A stretch of 64,000 nucleotides of DNA. Origin: Doris montereyensis (taxonomy: Eukaryota > Mollusca > Gastropoda > Nudibranchia > Dorididae). The position numbers and the translations under genes were made by a program. Location of the stretch: assembly GCA_037039925.1 (NCBI GenBank), contig JAXRKP010000618.1:69501-133500 (forward strand). Direction: 5' to 3'. Under the pieces are notes generated by a model that was not told where the DNA came from, made no database searches, and worked only from the letters and a program-made list of their open reading frames with translations. Below, piece by piece: positions 36,154-47,061 of the stretch; position 1 is the first letter of the stretch; each line of letters opens with the position of its first letter.

Positions 36154-39100
36154 TAGTAGTAGTAGTAGTACTAGTAGGACTGGCTTTATAGTCATTCTAT
36201 ACTAAAGAAAAGTCTTTCAATCTAGGGTCTTCATCTAGAAGTTGTTTTAACCCATTCAGATTTAACCTGGCCGACAACACCCCCCCCGCGCGCTATACAG
36301 CCACGTGCGTTTAGCCCCCTCCCCCCCCATAACTTGCTAGTCTCTTTGAGGCCTATATAATTCCCATTGCTAAGGGTTTTTTCGAAAATGGTAAAAATTA
36401 GGTACATTCCATTCAAAACATCATGACTCAGTAACCGCTTGGAATATCATCATGAAATTTTCAGGATGGCTTGACGTATGAACTACCGACATGTTCATAT
36501 AGTTGAATATGCAAATTAAGTCACATGACCTCGGCAGCCATCTTGAGAATTATAATTATATGCGTACATTCATTATATAATGAAATTTCTTGCTATTTCA
36601 CAATTACAATAAAGTTTGAGAAATGTTCTATGATTTAAAGTGTCAAATAAATTAATAAACTTGATGTTGAAAAAAGAAAATTGGGTCAGATTTGTTGATT
36701 CATTAGTATTTATGAAGAGAGAGAGAGTGAGACAAGTTTGTTGAAAAAAAATGCACAGCACAGCATTTGACATGATCAAAGTTCCATGCAAATTATTCAA
36801 AGTTATTCTTTCTGAAAAGGTAGAATAACATGCTTCATACATTGTGCTTCATTCCTTTAGTCTCTCTGTCTTTTTTTACTGTAGGTGCTTGGTTCACACT
36901 GCTGTCTAGCTGCCGCAAAGTTCACTTTCGTGAGGAAAATTCCGTGGCATGGGTAAACGCAGTGCTACTTGGCATTGCTGGCAGTGGAAGCAAGTCTGTT
37001 TTCTAACTTTTATTGATTTGTACACTTTGCAATCTGGCTTGTATTTAGGATCCTCGTATTGAGAAGGGTAATGGGGAGCATTGTTTTGCACTATAATGAC
37101 TAAGTGGTACTTCGGAGGTTGCCTGCACACGTTTTTTGGCCTGCCGACGAGCTGTTTGATCGTTGATGAGAGCCATGCAGACTTCTTCTCTGAAGCGTTT
37201 ACTGGTCATTTTTTTCTGAGGATTCATCTTCTTGAAAAGGATGTGTGAATTGACTAGAGCTGTTTCCACTAAAAATTTTGTAAAAAACGATAAAGGGTCA
37301 GATACCACTTACTACTTTTGTAAGGATAGGCGTAGTAGCCCGACACTTGGTCAAATTGCCCCTCCCCCCCCCACATGAATTTGTTGTAGTCCTTTACGCA
37401 AAAGGTTTCTGAAGGGTCACAAATCCTGAAGGGTCAGCCTTACTTCTTTTCTCTTTTCTATCACATCATTTTTATGAACAGATGAAACGAGATTGACTCT
37501 TTTCGAGTCGTGCCAAGTTGTGGCAAGTAATTTGTCATGACCAGCAAAGGTTGGTATTGGTAGGTCGCCCTTTCTCAGCCTTTTCTTTTTCTTTTTAGGG
37601 CATCAGGAAAATGTTTTCTATTTTCAATAATTGTTCCTACAGCTCCAGTTTGATCAGAAGCAAGATCATTTATCAAGTTCATTGATGTGTACCAATTGTC
37701 AAAAAATAGTGTGTGCCCTTTCTGCTCAAAGCCTTCTAAGAGTCTTTTGACGACGGTTTCTGACAATGATTCATTTGTATTGATCTCAAAGGTGTCCTTA
37801 CCTCTGTGTACACAATAAATTTTAACACGTAGTAATGAGACTTGGATTCGACCAAGGCAAAAAACTTGAGTCCAAATCTAGTTGGTTTGACCAGCATGTA
37901 TTGTAAAACGTGAACACGACTTTTGAAGCCGACCATCAATTCATCAATTGATAACTGGGCTGAAGGTGAGTAGAAATGTAAATAAAGGGGTTCTAACATG
38001 TCTAAAAGCTTTCTGATTTTTTAAAAGAGCATCATAGCCATCTTGACCTCTTGGGACATAATCATTATTGTTGCCAAAATGTAAGAATGAGATGAGTTGA
38101 TATCTATCACGACTAAAACCTTTCCCATACGGTGTTTCATTCAGCCATAAAACTTTCCTCCAATGGTCCACCTCGTCACCTTTTTCATACATATTCCCAT
38201 CCCAATTTGAAGCCCAAATGAATGCACTAACATCATGAATATCAATGGGGGTCGATTTCTTTTTCCTTGAATGGGGTGTGAGTTCTAGATCTGGTCCAGA
38301 TAAAAATTGATCGGCATAGCGATTAGTTTTCATCCCTTATGAGTTCAAATGCCCTTATGCCAGGGAATAGGAGCCTGAAAAAAAGTCTATGGGATTATCT
38401 AAACCTTCAACATCATCTAACATAGATCTATTGATTCCTGCTGAGGAGGCATCAAAATCCATTAACCATTCTCTGGGGTTTGCCTGACTCTGGATCTTGG
38501 ACTAGCTCCCAAATCCATGGTGTCTCTCCAGTGCCACGCTCCCCTCTTCTTTTACTTGTAGATCCACTTTGACGATCTATTGTATCACCTCTGTTGTCAA
38601 CTACTGCCTCATACTCATTGCTAGATCTAGCTCTATCATCGTCTGACTCAACACTCTCTGTTGAACTGTTAGAATCATCACTTTCAGCTAAATATTCATC
38701 CCCTCAGTCGTCATCATGTCTATGCACTTCAATCTCATCATCATAATTCATTCTCAATCACAATGAAGTACGGCCGTGACTGAAAAATTGAAAAAAAAAT
38801 CAAGAACTCCATGGTAGTTTGAGAAGAAAAAATTCATAGATCAAGGTCAGCCATTACAGAATCAAGGGACTCTACTCTCGAATAACTGTAGTCCCACAGT
38901 TTTTGCTTTCGCTCCTTAAACTCGTAATAGCTGTGAATAATACGAAGGAGCCACAGTGGAGTGAAGTCAAAGGCGAAATATGACAATAAGTGGCAACTCC
39001 ACTAATAAAGACAAAATAGGATAGCTATTACTAGCCTGGACCCTTCACCATCCTCTACCCCCCCCCCCCCACGAAAATATCCCACCCTTACCCTCCCCCA

Positions 39101-41642
39101 CCACCCTTTCCTATCCCGGGCAAAGTTGGGTCCCTCTAGCAGTTCACACCCGTATGCCTATCTGTGGTAGCGTACTCTATGGTAGGTATCTTTGCTTTGC
39201 ACACATTTTTTTATGTTCACCACTTACCGGAAGCAACTTTGCGCACGGTTTCTTACTATTACGGAATACACCCCATTTTATCACCAAGGATAAAATACTT
39301 AAGACTTTGATAACTTGGAAAGCATCAGCTAGCGCTAACTGGCATTTTTTGAAATTTTAGAAAGTTGTTAACTCTGTTCCCTTATTGCATCGATAAATTT
39401 GTAATCTGTATACATTTCACACCTTCAGTGTAAATTTTTGCCTTCATTGATATTTCCTTTCATTCATTCTCTATCATTTCCTCTTTCTAGACCCAGTGAG
39501 ATATAGCTCTAGTCTTATAGTTATCCTCTTTTTTCGTTCTTGTTTCCCATACTCACACCTCTCTCTCTCCCTTTCTTTCTTCCCTGTTTTTTTCTTCCTT
39601 TCTCTCTCTCTCTCTCTATATTTCTTTCCTTCTCTGTCTCTCTCTCTATTTCTTTCCTTCTCTCTATCTCCTTCTCACCTTTTATTACTTATTTTCATAT
39701 TTTTATATCATTCTAGATCTGAACCTTCCATTCTTGCTCATTCTTCACATTCCCCTCTTCTACGTTTCTTATCATCACTGTCTTTTTCTTTCTTTCTTCC
39801 TCCTTTCTGTTTTTCTTCTGACATCACATTGTGTGATGCCTGAGGTAATTTAGATCTAGATTCTAGACATTTCTCGTTTGTTGTTTGACGAAGGGTTATA
39901 CCCGAAACGTCACGTGTTTGTTCTGTCTTTATTAGTGGAGCCGTCACTTATTGTCATATTTTGTTCTTAAAACTCGGTACATTGTGAATTCGACTTGAGT
40001 CGGATTTACCAATGGCAATGCATACCGAAAGTTGAGGGTTAAGCCTCTTTCATACGCTAAAGGTCATGATCCTATATCACTTTCCGCGAAGCCCGGTATC
40101 TTAAAGTACTGTACAGTGGAACTCGGTTATAACGAGAGCCCCCGTTCCAAGCAAAAAGTGTTGTTATTCCCGAGCTCTCGTTATTCCCGGGCCGTCTAAT
40201 TTTCTTCCGCTCCTTTGTAAACTCTCCGCTTGAGTAAGCAGAAAGGATCTTGTCTTTGTCCTTTGCTTTAGAATTGTGTACAAAGTACTAGAGGGAATGT
40301 CAAATCGACGACATATCTCTGCATTGGTACATGTAGTTTCTTTCTTCTCCACTTCTTCTATAATGGAAACTTTCGTTTCAATGGTTAGCCTCTTTCTTTT
40401 TTGAGAATTCATGGTGTAAAAATTAAAAAGAAGTAAAGTAAAAAAATAAGACGATGACTTGTGGCTAACACAAGAACAAAGGTGTCGACCGATCACAACG
40501 CTTTGGCTAGTGGCTGTGGTGTAGTGTAGGCCAATGAAGTAGGCTACACTACACATGTGTACCGTTTGCTATGCCACTGCACTGCGTATGAAGTCGATCG
40601 ATAATCACAACGCTTTGGCTGGTGCTGGCTGGTAGCGGGCCTACACACACGTGTATAGCATACGTACATTGTATTGTATGCTACGGTACTCGTTCTTTGT
40701 TATCTTCTCCCGCTTTATGGCTTGATCGTTAATGCGTGTTGTGATATGTGTATGGATGAATGTGTGTGTTAGTTGAAAATTATGATTTTATAATTTCAGA
40801 TAACCATTTTCGAGTTCTCGTTATTCCAGGTCTCTGGATCGCTTGGTGTCGTTAAAACAGCTCTTTTCCAATAGAGAAATAATAAGGAAAAAAACGGGGA
40901 TTTGAAAAAGTCTCGTTATTAACGAGCTCTCGTTATTTCGATGTCGTTAAACATGAAGCACCACTGTACTGCCTTTGTTTAAACACACACATTTCATCGT
41001 TGTGCTTCAATCATCTACGTTTTTTTATGTATTTTCTTTTTTTGTTTTTTTTTAAATCATCAATATTGTCGTAATACAATGGACTGCTACAGTGGTGACA
41101 CGGAGAGAGAAGAATCCTTTCCTAACGCCACATGAGAAGCACACATGAAGCTTACAAATGTAAACACACCACTGCGATCTGGTCACGGGTAAATTGAATC
41201 TAGGTCAGCGTCTCCGGTCGGGGAATCTGCACAATACTGAGTTAAAGCTGTTGAGTTCTGTGCATATTTGGTGTAACTATTAGTAGGTGGTGCGTCCCAA
41301 AATTTAGCAATTCTGAGAACATAACTAAACTTTCGTTGATTGGTAGAACAATATCGGATAAAACGTTTTCCTTCTTTGTTTCTAGTACACCAAACATCTG
41401 AGAACTTAAAAAGAGCATGCATATCAATGTCATTGTAATAGGAGGACAATACACACACGATACACACATTTTTTAAAAAGACAAAAACAAACCCAAACTC
41501 ACTCCTCAAACAGACTGTAGCCTTCAACTCTCTCCGTCTGCAATCGATGAAATCTCCTAATAAGATCTAAGGGACTAGCGTGGCCATTTGCATGTTTTGG
41601 ACTTGCATTCGGGTCTCCCACAGGACAGTTGGCACTTGCCAT
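32535..41642 (-). CDS. REX1BD: REX1BD-like protein (DNA_repr_REX1B family)
   Basis: Four minus-strand exons join in phase: 41642-41503 (ATG at 41642), 35714-35509, 34509-34421, 32637-32535 (stop TGA at 32537-32535). The product is about 178 residues. Exon 1 has a short Ala/Pro/Ser-rich head, then the family signature [16 protein letters not shown]. Exon 2 continues [14 protein letters not shown] and a predicted coiled coil ([14 protein letters not shown]). Exon 3 gives [10 protein letters not shown] and an acidic stretch, and exon 4 a coiled-coil tail ([20 protein letters not shown]). The shape matches the REX1B domain proteins (human REX1BD/C19orf60; Chlamydomonas REX1-B, linked to DNA excision repair), which are small helical proteins with a Y-D-F motif after the first helix. 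The family call rests on remembered motif pattern, not a search. Exon 2 is broken by one extra G in the G7 run at 35682-35688; with six the frame, the YDF motif and the exon phase are all restored. Intron 1 carries piggyBac and Tigger relics, and intron 3 a LINE fragment. Confidence 0.75.
32705..33068. repeat. Degenerate tandem array of ACTGTCAATGTC-type units
   Basis: CTGTCAATGTCAACA-like motif and CATGA..ATGTTA spacers recur about ten times in REX1BD intron 3; it ends at the start of the LINE fragment. Confidence 0.7.
33069..33925 (+). mobile_element. LINE family A, 5'-truncated copy in REX1BD intron 3
   Basis: Starts at the FADDLVLF box and runs to the element end. In-frame stretch includes [34 protein letters not shown] and [20 protein letters not shown]. 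Inserted antisense to REX1BD, with a GAAAGAAAGG tail near 33920. Confidence 0.82.
33926..34225 (-). repeat. Dispersed repeat U3, minus copy
   Basis: Inverse of part of 60515-61165. Shared: TGCCGGGCCATAA, ACTTATGCCATA, a CTCTCTAGCGTGAA block, GCAGTGCAAGC, ACCCGTTTTATTTGC-like block and GTAGATTTACAAGTCAGAAA. It abuts the LINE tail. Confidence 0.7.
35165..35500 (+). mobile_element. SINE family 2, copy b
   Basis: Body landmarks: GAGTAAAATCTACCCCCTGG, AGGTAGGTGGATCGACACC, AATCACAACACTCTGTGCAT, GATGTGGGTAAATCAAAT. It ends only about 10 bases from the minus-strand splice donor of REX1BD exon 2. Confidence 0.8.
35803..35965 (-). mobile_element. SINE family 1, copy g
   Basis: Minus orientation, short: GCTAGGATTCAAAGCCGGGA marks the B-box region, with a CACTCGGCCACTGATG block at the head. 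Confidence 0.7.
36076..36176. repeat. (TAG)n microsatellite
   Basis: About 30 TAG units with one TGG interruption, in REX1BD intron 1. Confidence 0.95.
36247..38751 (-). mobile_element. piggyBac-like transposon, inactive
   Basis: The most complete piggyBac in the window. Minus-strand pieces from ATG 38751: an acidic N-terminus ([19 protein letters not shown]), ETPWIWELV, then the DDE domain ([32 protein letters not shown] with the first catalytic Asp near 37945; [17 protein letters not shown] with the second near 37700), then a C-terminal TCFHCQQCQ Cys pair ending at stop 36906. Several frameshifts break it. The 3' end is GAATGGGTTAA on the minus strand (36247), giving a TTAA target. The opposite end was not found. 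Confidence 0.85.
38940..39025 (-). repeat. Dispersed repeat with AGTGGAG core, minus copy
   Basis: ACAATAAGTGGCAACTCCAC and TAATAAAGACAAAAT inversely match the copy at 39860-39965, so the two face each other 0.85 kb apart. Confidence 0.6.
39530..39800. repeat. CT-rich imperfect microsatellite
   Basis: Pyrimidine-rich TCTCTCT/TTTCTTTCC stretches; the Ser/Leu-rich frame here is not a gene. Confidence 0.85.
39860..39965 (+). repeat. Dispersed repeat with AGTGGAG core, plus copy
   Basis: CCCGAAACGTCACGTGTTTG then TCTTTATTAGTGGAGCCGTC; the upstream TGACATCACATTGTGTGATG also recurs at 7468-7488. Confidence 0.65.
40114..40976 (-). mobile_element. Tigger/pogo-like element, truncated transposase
   Basis: Ends are CAGTGGAACTCGGTTATAAC (left) and, inverted, CAGTGGTGCTTCATG (right), each flanked by TA. 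Minus-strand ORF 40412-40164 (82 codons) carries a CENP-B-type N-terminal helix-turn-helix: [20 protein letters not shown] then [20 protein letters not shown]. The rest of the HTH domain and the DDE catalytic domain are absent, so this is a non-autonomous derivative. Confidence 0.85.
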
Positions 41643-42640
41643 GGTAAGGCTTTCTGTATTTGAGGATTTAGAAAGACAGACGATTTCTTCTGTTTTGAAA
41701 AATAAGGAAAAAAGAATATGTCGTTAAGGGGGAATTTCTGTTTCAGGTTAAGGGGTAGTTGATAGACGGTTAACATAAAACACACCTACCAACAAAGCTA
41801 TTGGTTTGCATTTCCCTGGCAACCTACATTGGGAATGTCGTGATGATAATTGCAGGTGTCCAAATAACAGGTTATCCTTCAAACTCGTGACCAGTTGGCT
41901 AAGATGGGCCTATCAATATTCCTTTGTCAAGTGTTTGATAACTGCCTGTCGGCGCTAAACCTGATGAGAATTATGCAACCATACATTTAAGGGTAGGACT
42001 TCCATGATCGGGCTACCAGGTTTTTTCTCTCGCTGGTCACTTTAATTCAATATAAAGTAAAGATAATACTTATCAAACCATCTTTACATATTAGTTAGCA
42101 CATTTCAATGTAAAATATATTTTTACATTAGACACAATAATCCGTAGAGAAATACCGAGTCAACCTAGAGCCTCCACTTTCTTTTTCTCACTGGTTTCAC
42201 TTTCGGCAACATAAAATTTAGGATTTTTCCCCTGCTTTAACTCTATGAGATTGCCTAGCAACGGGAAATGCATAGCAACAAAGCTCTTGCTATGCGTTTC
42301 CCCAGCGACTTACGCTTGCCTCGGATGGGGGGTTGGGGGTTGGGACGTGGTTGTGGGGGGGGGGGTCATTCAGGACGAGCTTATGTGTCAGGTTAAGGGA
42401 GCAGGTGAAGGAATGGTTGATAGTACAGACTTTTCCCCCCATTTACTTGCATTATCCACAGGCCTAGTAGCAATCGGGATGACCATTTTTTGAGGAGATG
42501 TGAAGAGGTTTTTTTAGGAGATAATAGTAAAATTTGAGGTTTTTAAAGAGATTTTAGTCAAATTTGAGGAGAATTTACTTATATGTGACATACGTGGAGC
42601 AAAAACATCTAATGCCAAATACCAAAAGAGAACATAATAT
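41643..42640. other. Upstream region of REX1BD
   Basis: Divergent intergenic space toward TRNAU1AP. No promoter motif could be assigned; contains a short G run at 42355-42365. Confidence 0.4.
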
Positions 42641-42649
42641 ATATGTGAC

Positions 42650-42895
42650 CTATGCCAGGTGGCTGAGTTGTTAGGTTGCTGGACTTGGGATCATGAGGTC
42701 CTGGTTCCAATCCTGACAAAGCCAGCCCCAACTTTGTTTTCCTTAGGAACGGCACTTAACACTGATTTTTGCACGAACCAGTAGTAAATGGGTAAAAGCA
42801 CAAGCTTGGGAGTAAAAACCTGTGTTCTAATTGCGTCTTGTCCAGAAGGTAATTATAATCACCTGTTCAGCATCACGCTACAGAAACCAAAAGAG
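42650..42895 (+). mobile_element. SINE family 1, copy e
   Basis: Head GGTGGCTGAGTTGTTAGGTT, B box GGTTCCAATCC, body GGCACTTAACACTG and GGTAATTATAATCACCTGTT. A GA microsatellite grows directly from its 3' end. Confidence 0.75.
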
Positions 42896-43340
<445 letters not shown>

Positions 43341-43454
43341 AGACCTCCTCTAGACCAAATTAATGACAACTCCCAACGGAATTTTTAGTAAACGTACGCA
43401 AGGCCCTCTATGCAGAAATGCATTACCGTTTAAGTCCAATGACTTAACAAAATA

Positions 43455-43998
43455 CATATTTATATATATGGCAGTATTGGCAGTTTCATAAAATGGTCCA
43501 TCCTCATTTCCTTCTTTGGTCAAAATTTAATGTTATATTTCTCACAAGTGTTATATACACCATGTTAAAGCTTAGAAACTGAGGATTCCAGATATATGAC
43601 TTTAAGAGATAGCAAAGCACTTTGAGGCAAGTAAATTAATTTAAGTCATGTTTTTCAGTCAAGGGGCTTAACTGTCAAAATCCTTGGTCGCCTGCCAGTG
43701 ATGCAATATTACGTGGCACTGCCCGGGTCCGTCAACCGAGGTTTCCTGGCGTTTATTTAGTGACACATGGTTGGGCATCTGGTTTGGAGAGTTACTTAGT
43801 TCTCAATAAGATGCGAAGCAAGGGTTTGTGTTTAGCGACACCCCAGGCATGAAGTCCATGGCCGGTGCCTTACCGTTGATGACTCGCGCACTTCGGATCT
43901 TGTATTTCTTTGATATTGTAAAGCGCCTAGAGCATCTCGATGTATGGGCGCTATAGTAGAAATCTCCATACTATTATTATTATTATTATTATTATTAT
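43455..43998 (+). repeat. Dispersed repeat U2 with (ATT)n tail, plus copy
   Basis: Inverse of 48730-49175. Shared: TTAACTGTCAAAATCC-like block, CTGGCGTTTATTTAGTGACA, GGGCATCTGGTTTGGAGAGT, CATGAAGTCCATGGCCGGTG. It ends with GTAAAGCGCCTAGAG..GGGCGCTATA and (ATT)n at 43971-43998, a tail style typical of invertebrate SINE/LINE 3' ends. Confidence 0.7.
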
Positions 43999-44914
43999 CA
44001 CCCCACCATTTCTCCATTCACTGCTACTGTCACATTCATTAGCACAAACATGAATTTTAAACAGTACAGCTTCAATGACAGTATCCCTCGTTTTAGATCA
44101 CACAGAGTTACACTAGTTGCAGAAATGGGTGATTACTTGTTAAAAAACTTAAAAAAACCTCGATAACAGCAATCTGCAATAATGGGGATTCTAAATTAGC
44201 TGAAAATAATAGGCTAATAGGCAAGGGGAAAAACACAACAAAAAGCAATCTAACATCCATGCACGTAAATTGTCCCACACACGGTTGATAATACTATAAT
44301 TCTTTTTTCTTTAAAAATTTGACATAATCCTTACCGATGTGAACCACAAGTTTCAAATTAAATAAAACGACGTATTTATGTTTATTTTCACTGTGAGTGC
44401 CATTCATCCAGTCTCCATTTTTTTCAAGGTGTCACTTAAAAAAGTGTGCTATTTGTCAGAATAAGGTATGAAAAGAAATGTATAGAAGACTGCTCTATAT
44501 CAATGCTTTATCCAGAATTTAGAAAGTAAATATTTCTTTTATACTTTATTGAGACAATAAAACTCAACACAATACCTGTAGTTCTGAGAAAAGGGACGCA
44601 AGACTAGTTTTGTTCCATAAAGGTCATTTATGCTCAGTGCACGGTAACGTTTTTTATGTTCAAAATGGCTGCTTCCATCCAGCTCCAATTACAAAAAAGA
44701 TAATAGTTAGATATATATGAAGGCTCTGCAACAACTTGCTAACGTTGGAACCCAGTAAAATATTACGGCATTTTAATCTTTATTTTTGTAATACAAAGAA
44801 ATAATTTTTTAAATGCACTGTAGCTGAATATTATTACAATCTAGGCTGTCGTTATTTACCAGGGGCAAATAATGGAATATCGTTATTTGCAGGGGGGGGG
44901 CAATAAACAAAAAA

Positions 44915-45780
44915 TGTTACATCTTCCTCCCATCTTCGCCTTGGTCTTCCCCTACCTCTTCTGCCCTGAAGAGTATAACTTTTTTCCAGTGTATCATGTG
45001 GTTTCAAGTGACCAACATTTTTCAGTTTGTTTATTTTGAAAGTATCTAGATCTAGATCTATCACTATCAGGTTGCATTTTCTTAAGTCTAATCTTGCTAG
45101 AACATGTCTTTTTTGTTTTAGTTGTCTAGGAATAGGATTAAGGATATTCTGAGGACTTTTCTATAGCATTTCATTTCAAAAGCCTGCAGTTTTTTCTCTT
45201 GCTTATTTAAAGTCCATGATTCGCATCCATATCATATACAGCACAGTTGGAAACATGCACATTCTGAAGAATTCTCATTTTTCTAGCAATATCTTGTCCT
45301 CTCTACAAATCCAATTTGTTTAGTTTTTGTGATACAATTGCTATTCTTCTTTTCATTTCTGGCAATATATTTCCATTTGCGTCGATCCTAGAACCCAAAT
45401 ATTCAAACTGATCAACATTTTCGATTCTTTCTCCATTTATACTGATTTTGCTTTCCTTTTGACATTTATCGTTGTCCATTATTTTTGTTTTTCTTTATAT
45501 TTAATTGCAGGCCCTTCTTTTTGCTTAATTCTTTGGTTGCTGTTATGAGATTTTTTTAAACCTTCAGTTGTATGTATCATCCACAAATCTTACATCTTTT
45601 ATCTGATGTCATGAGTGTTTATTTGATCTTCATACACAGCTCTCATTATATCTTTTGTATAAAGATTGAAAAGATTAGACAATCAATGTGCATAAATGCA
45701 CGCATAAAACTTTTGTATTAAAGTTCTAAATCTAAGGTTGAAAATATGGTCTCTTGTTCCTCTGTCCTTTCTAAATCCTG
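44915..45780 (-). mobile_element. LINE family B, C-terminal relic
   Basis: Minus-strand pieces: EYLGSRIDANGNILPEMKRR, MRILQNVHV, LNPIPRQLK, DTLEKSYTLQGRRGRGRPRR then RWEEDV. The final GRPRRRWEEDV motif is typical of the end of many LINE proteins. Sequence differs from family A. Confidence 0.65.
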
Positions 45781-46311
45781 CCTGAACTTTATTTCTGTAT
45801 GTAATTACATATTTTATATGTTGGTTTAATTAATGAGGTCGCTAAAGAGAAAAAGGAACATCCATAAGAAACAAAAACTATACCTTCCGAGAGATTCAAA
45901 ATAAAGCAAGAACACAACAGAATAAAGAATGAGAAAAAGAAGAGGAAACCGGTGTCATTTTTTTACACAACCACGTGCAACCAAGCAAAACCACACGTAC
46001 CCACGCCAAACCATGCGCAACCACATAAGCCAAATAGTGCAACCACGTTTAAGCGCTATTTTGTTTCCGAATTTAGTGAACAGTGCTAACTATTTTGCTG
46101 TCTTGCCAGGCGATTGGGAATAATGCTAAATCTATTGTTGTTAAAAGTTTGTAGACGTAATTCCTTGCCTTCCCCTGTTCTTTTTTTTTTTCCACCAATA
46201 TTTTTCCAAATTTATATATTAAATTTATATTATAATTATTATTATATCTTTGATTTTTTTAAAGAGAATCGGTATTATAATAGTATAAGATCTAATATGT
46301 TTCCATTTACA

Positions 46312-46490
46312 TTATGACAATGTTATTAAACCGTAAACTTTAATCAAAGATCAACACATACTTGTTTCCGTTTTTACGACTATGACAATGTTATTAAACT
46401 TTAATCAAACATCAACACATAACTTGTTTCCGTTTACATTATTACAATGTTATTAAACTTTAATCAAAGATCAACACACAACTTGTAAGT
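46312..46490. repeat. Tandem repeat, about 60-bp unit, three copies
   Basis: ACAATGTTATTAAACTTTAA and AACTTGTTTCCGTTTACAT blocks recur three times in the TRNAU1AP upstream region. Confidence 0.85.
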
Positions 46491-47061
46491 TCTATTATTC
46501 GTATAAAGCATAAGAATCTAGGTTATAGATCTGATCTATGCTTAACCAATAACTAACTAGAAGATCTAGAAACTACTTAAATATATAATAATATGCAAAA
46601 ATTTGAACATGATGAAACGGTGTAATATAAAAAAAAGATATATATTTTAAAAAATCAATACCCATATGAAGTAAATTTGAATAAAGTACACTATTTGTTG
46701 TACATGAGTACAGTATTATATAATAATAAAAAGTTAATGACATTGATTCTACTCTATTGCTTGTCTGTTAATGCAATGTAAAGATACAATTTCAATTTTA
46801 TTTTATAATCATTTGTTTTATCTGTAAATCAATCAACTTTGAATTTAAGACAGAAGACACTCTTTTGGTCAAAGTTAAGTCAATTAAAGAAACACTGACT
46901 AGCTTGCACTGTGCTGTTATTAGTCTACATATTTACATACGCTATATAAATATATATATATATGTATATTTTTATTATTGACAGCGTACCTCAGTCTATG
47001 TGATTCATTCAGTGACTAGTGAAGTGTAAATAGAAAGAAAGCAAGACTACAAAACAAAAAC

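Noticed and set aside
41183..41527. Minus-strand 114-codon frame as a separate gene
   Set aside because: It overlaps the end of REX1BD exon 1 in another frame and reads into intron 1; no recognisable domain.
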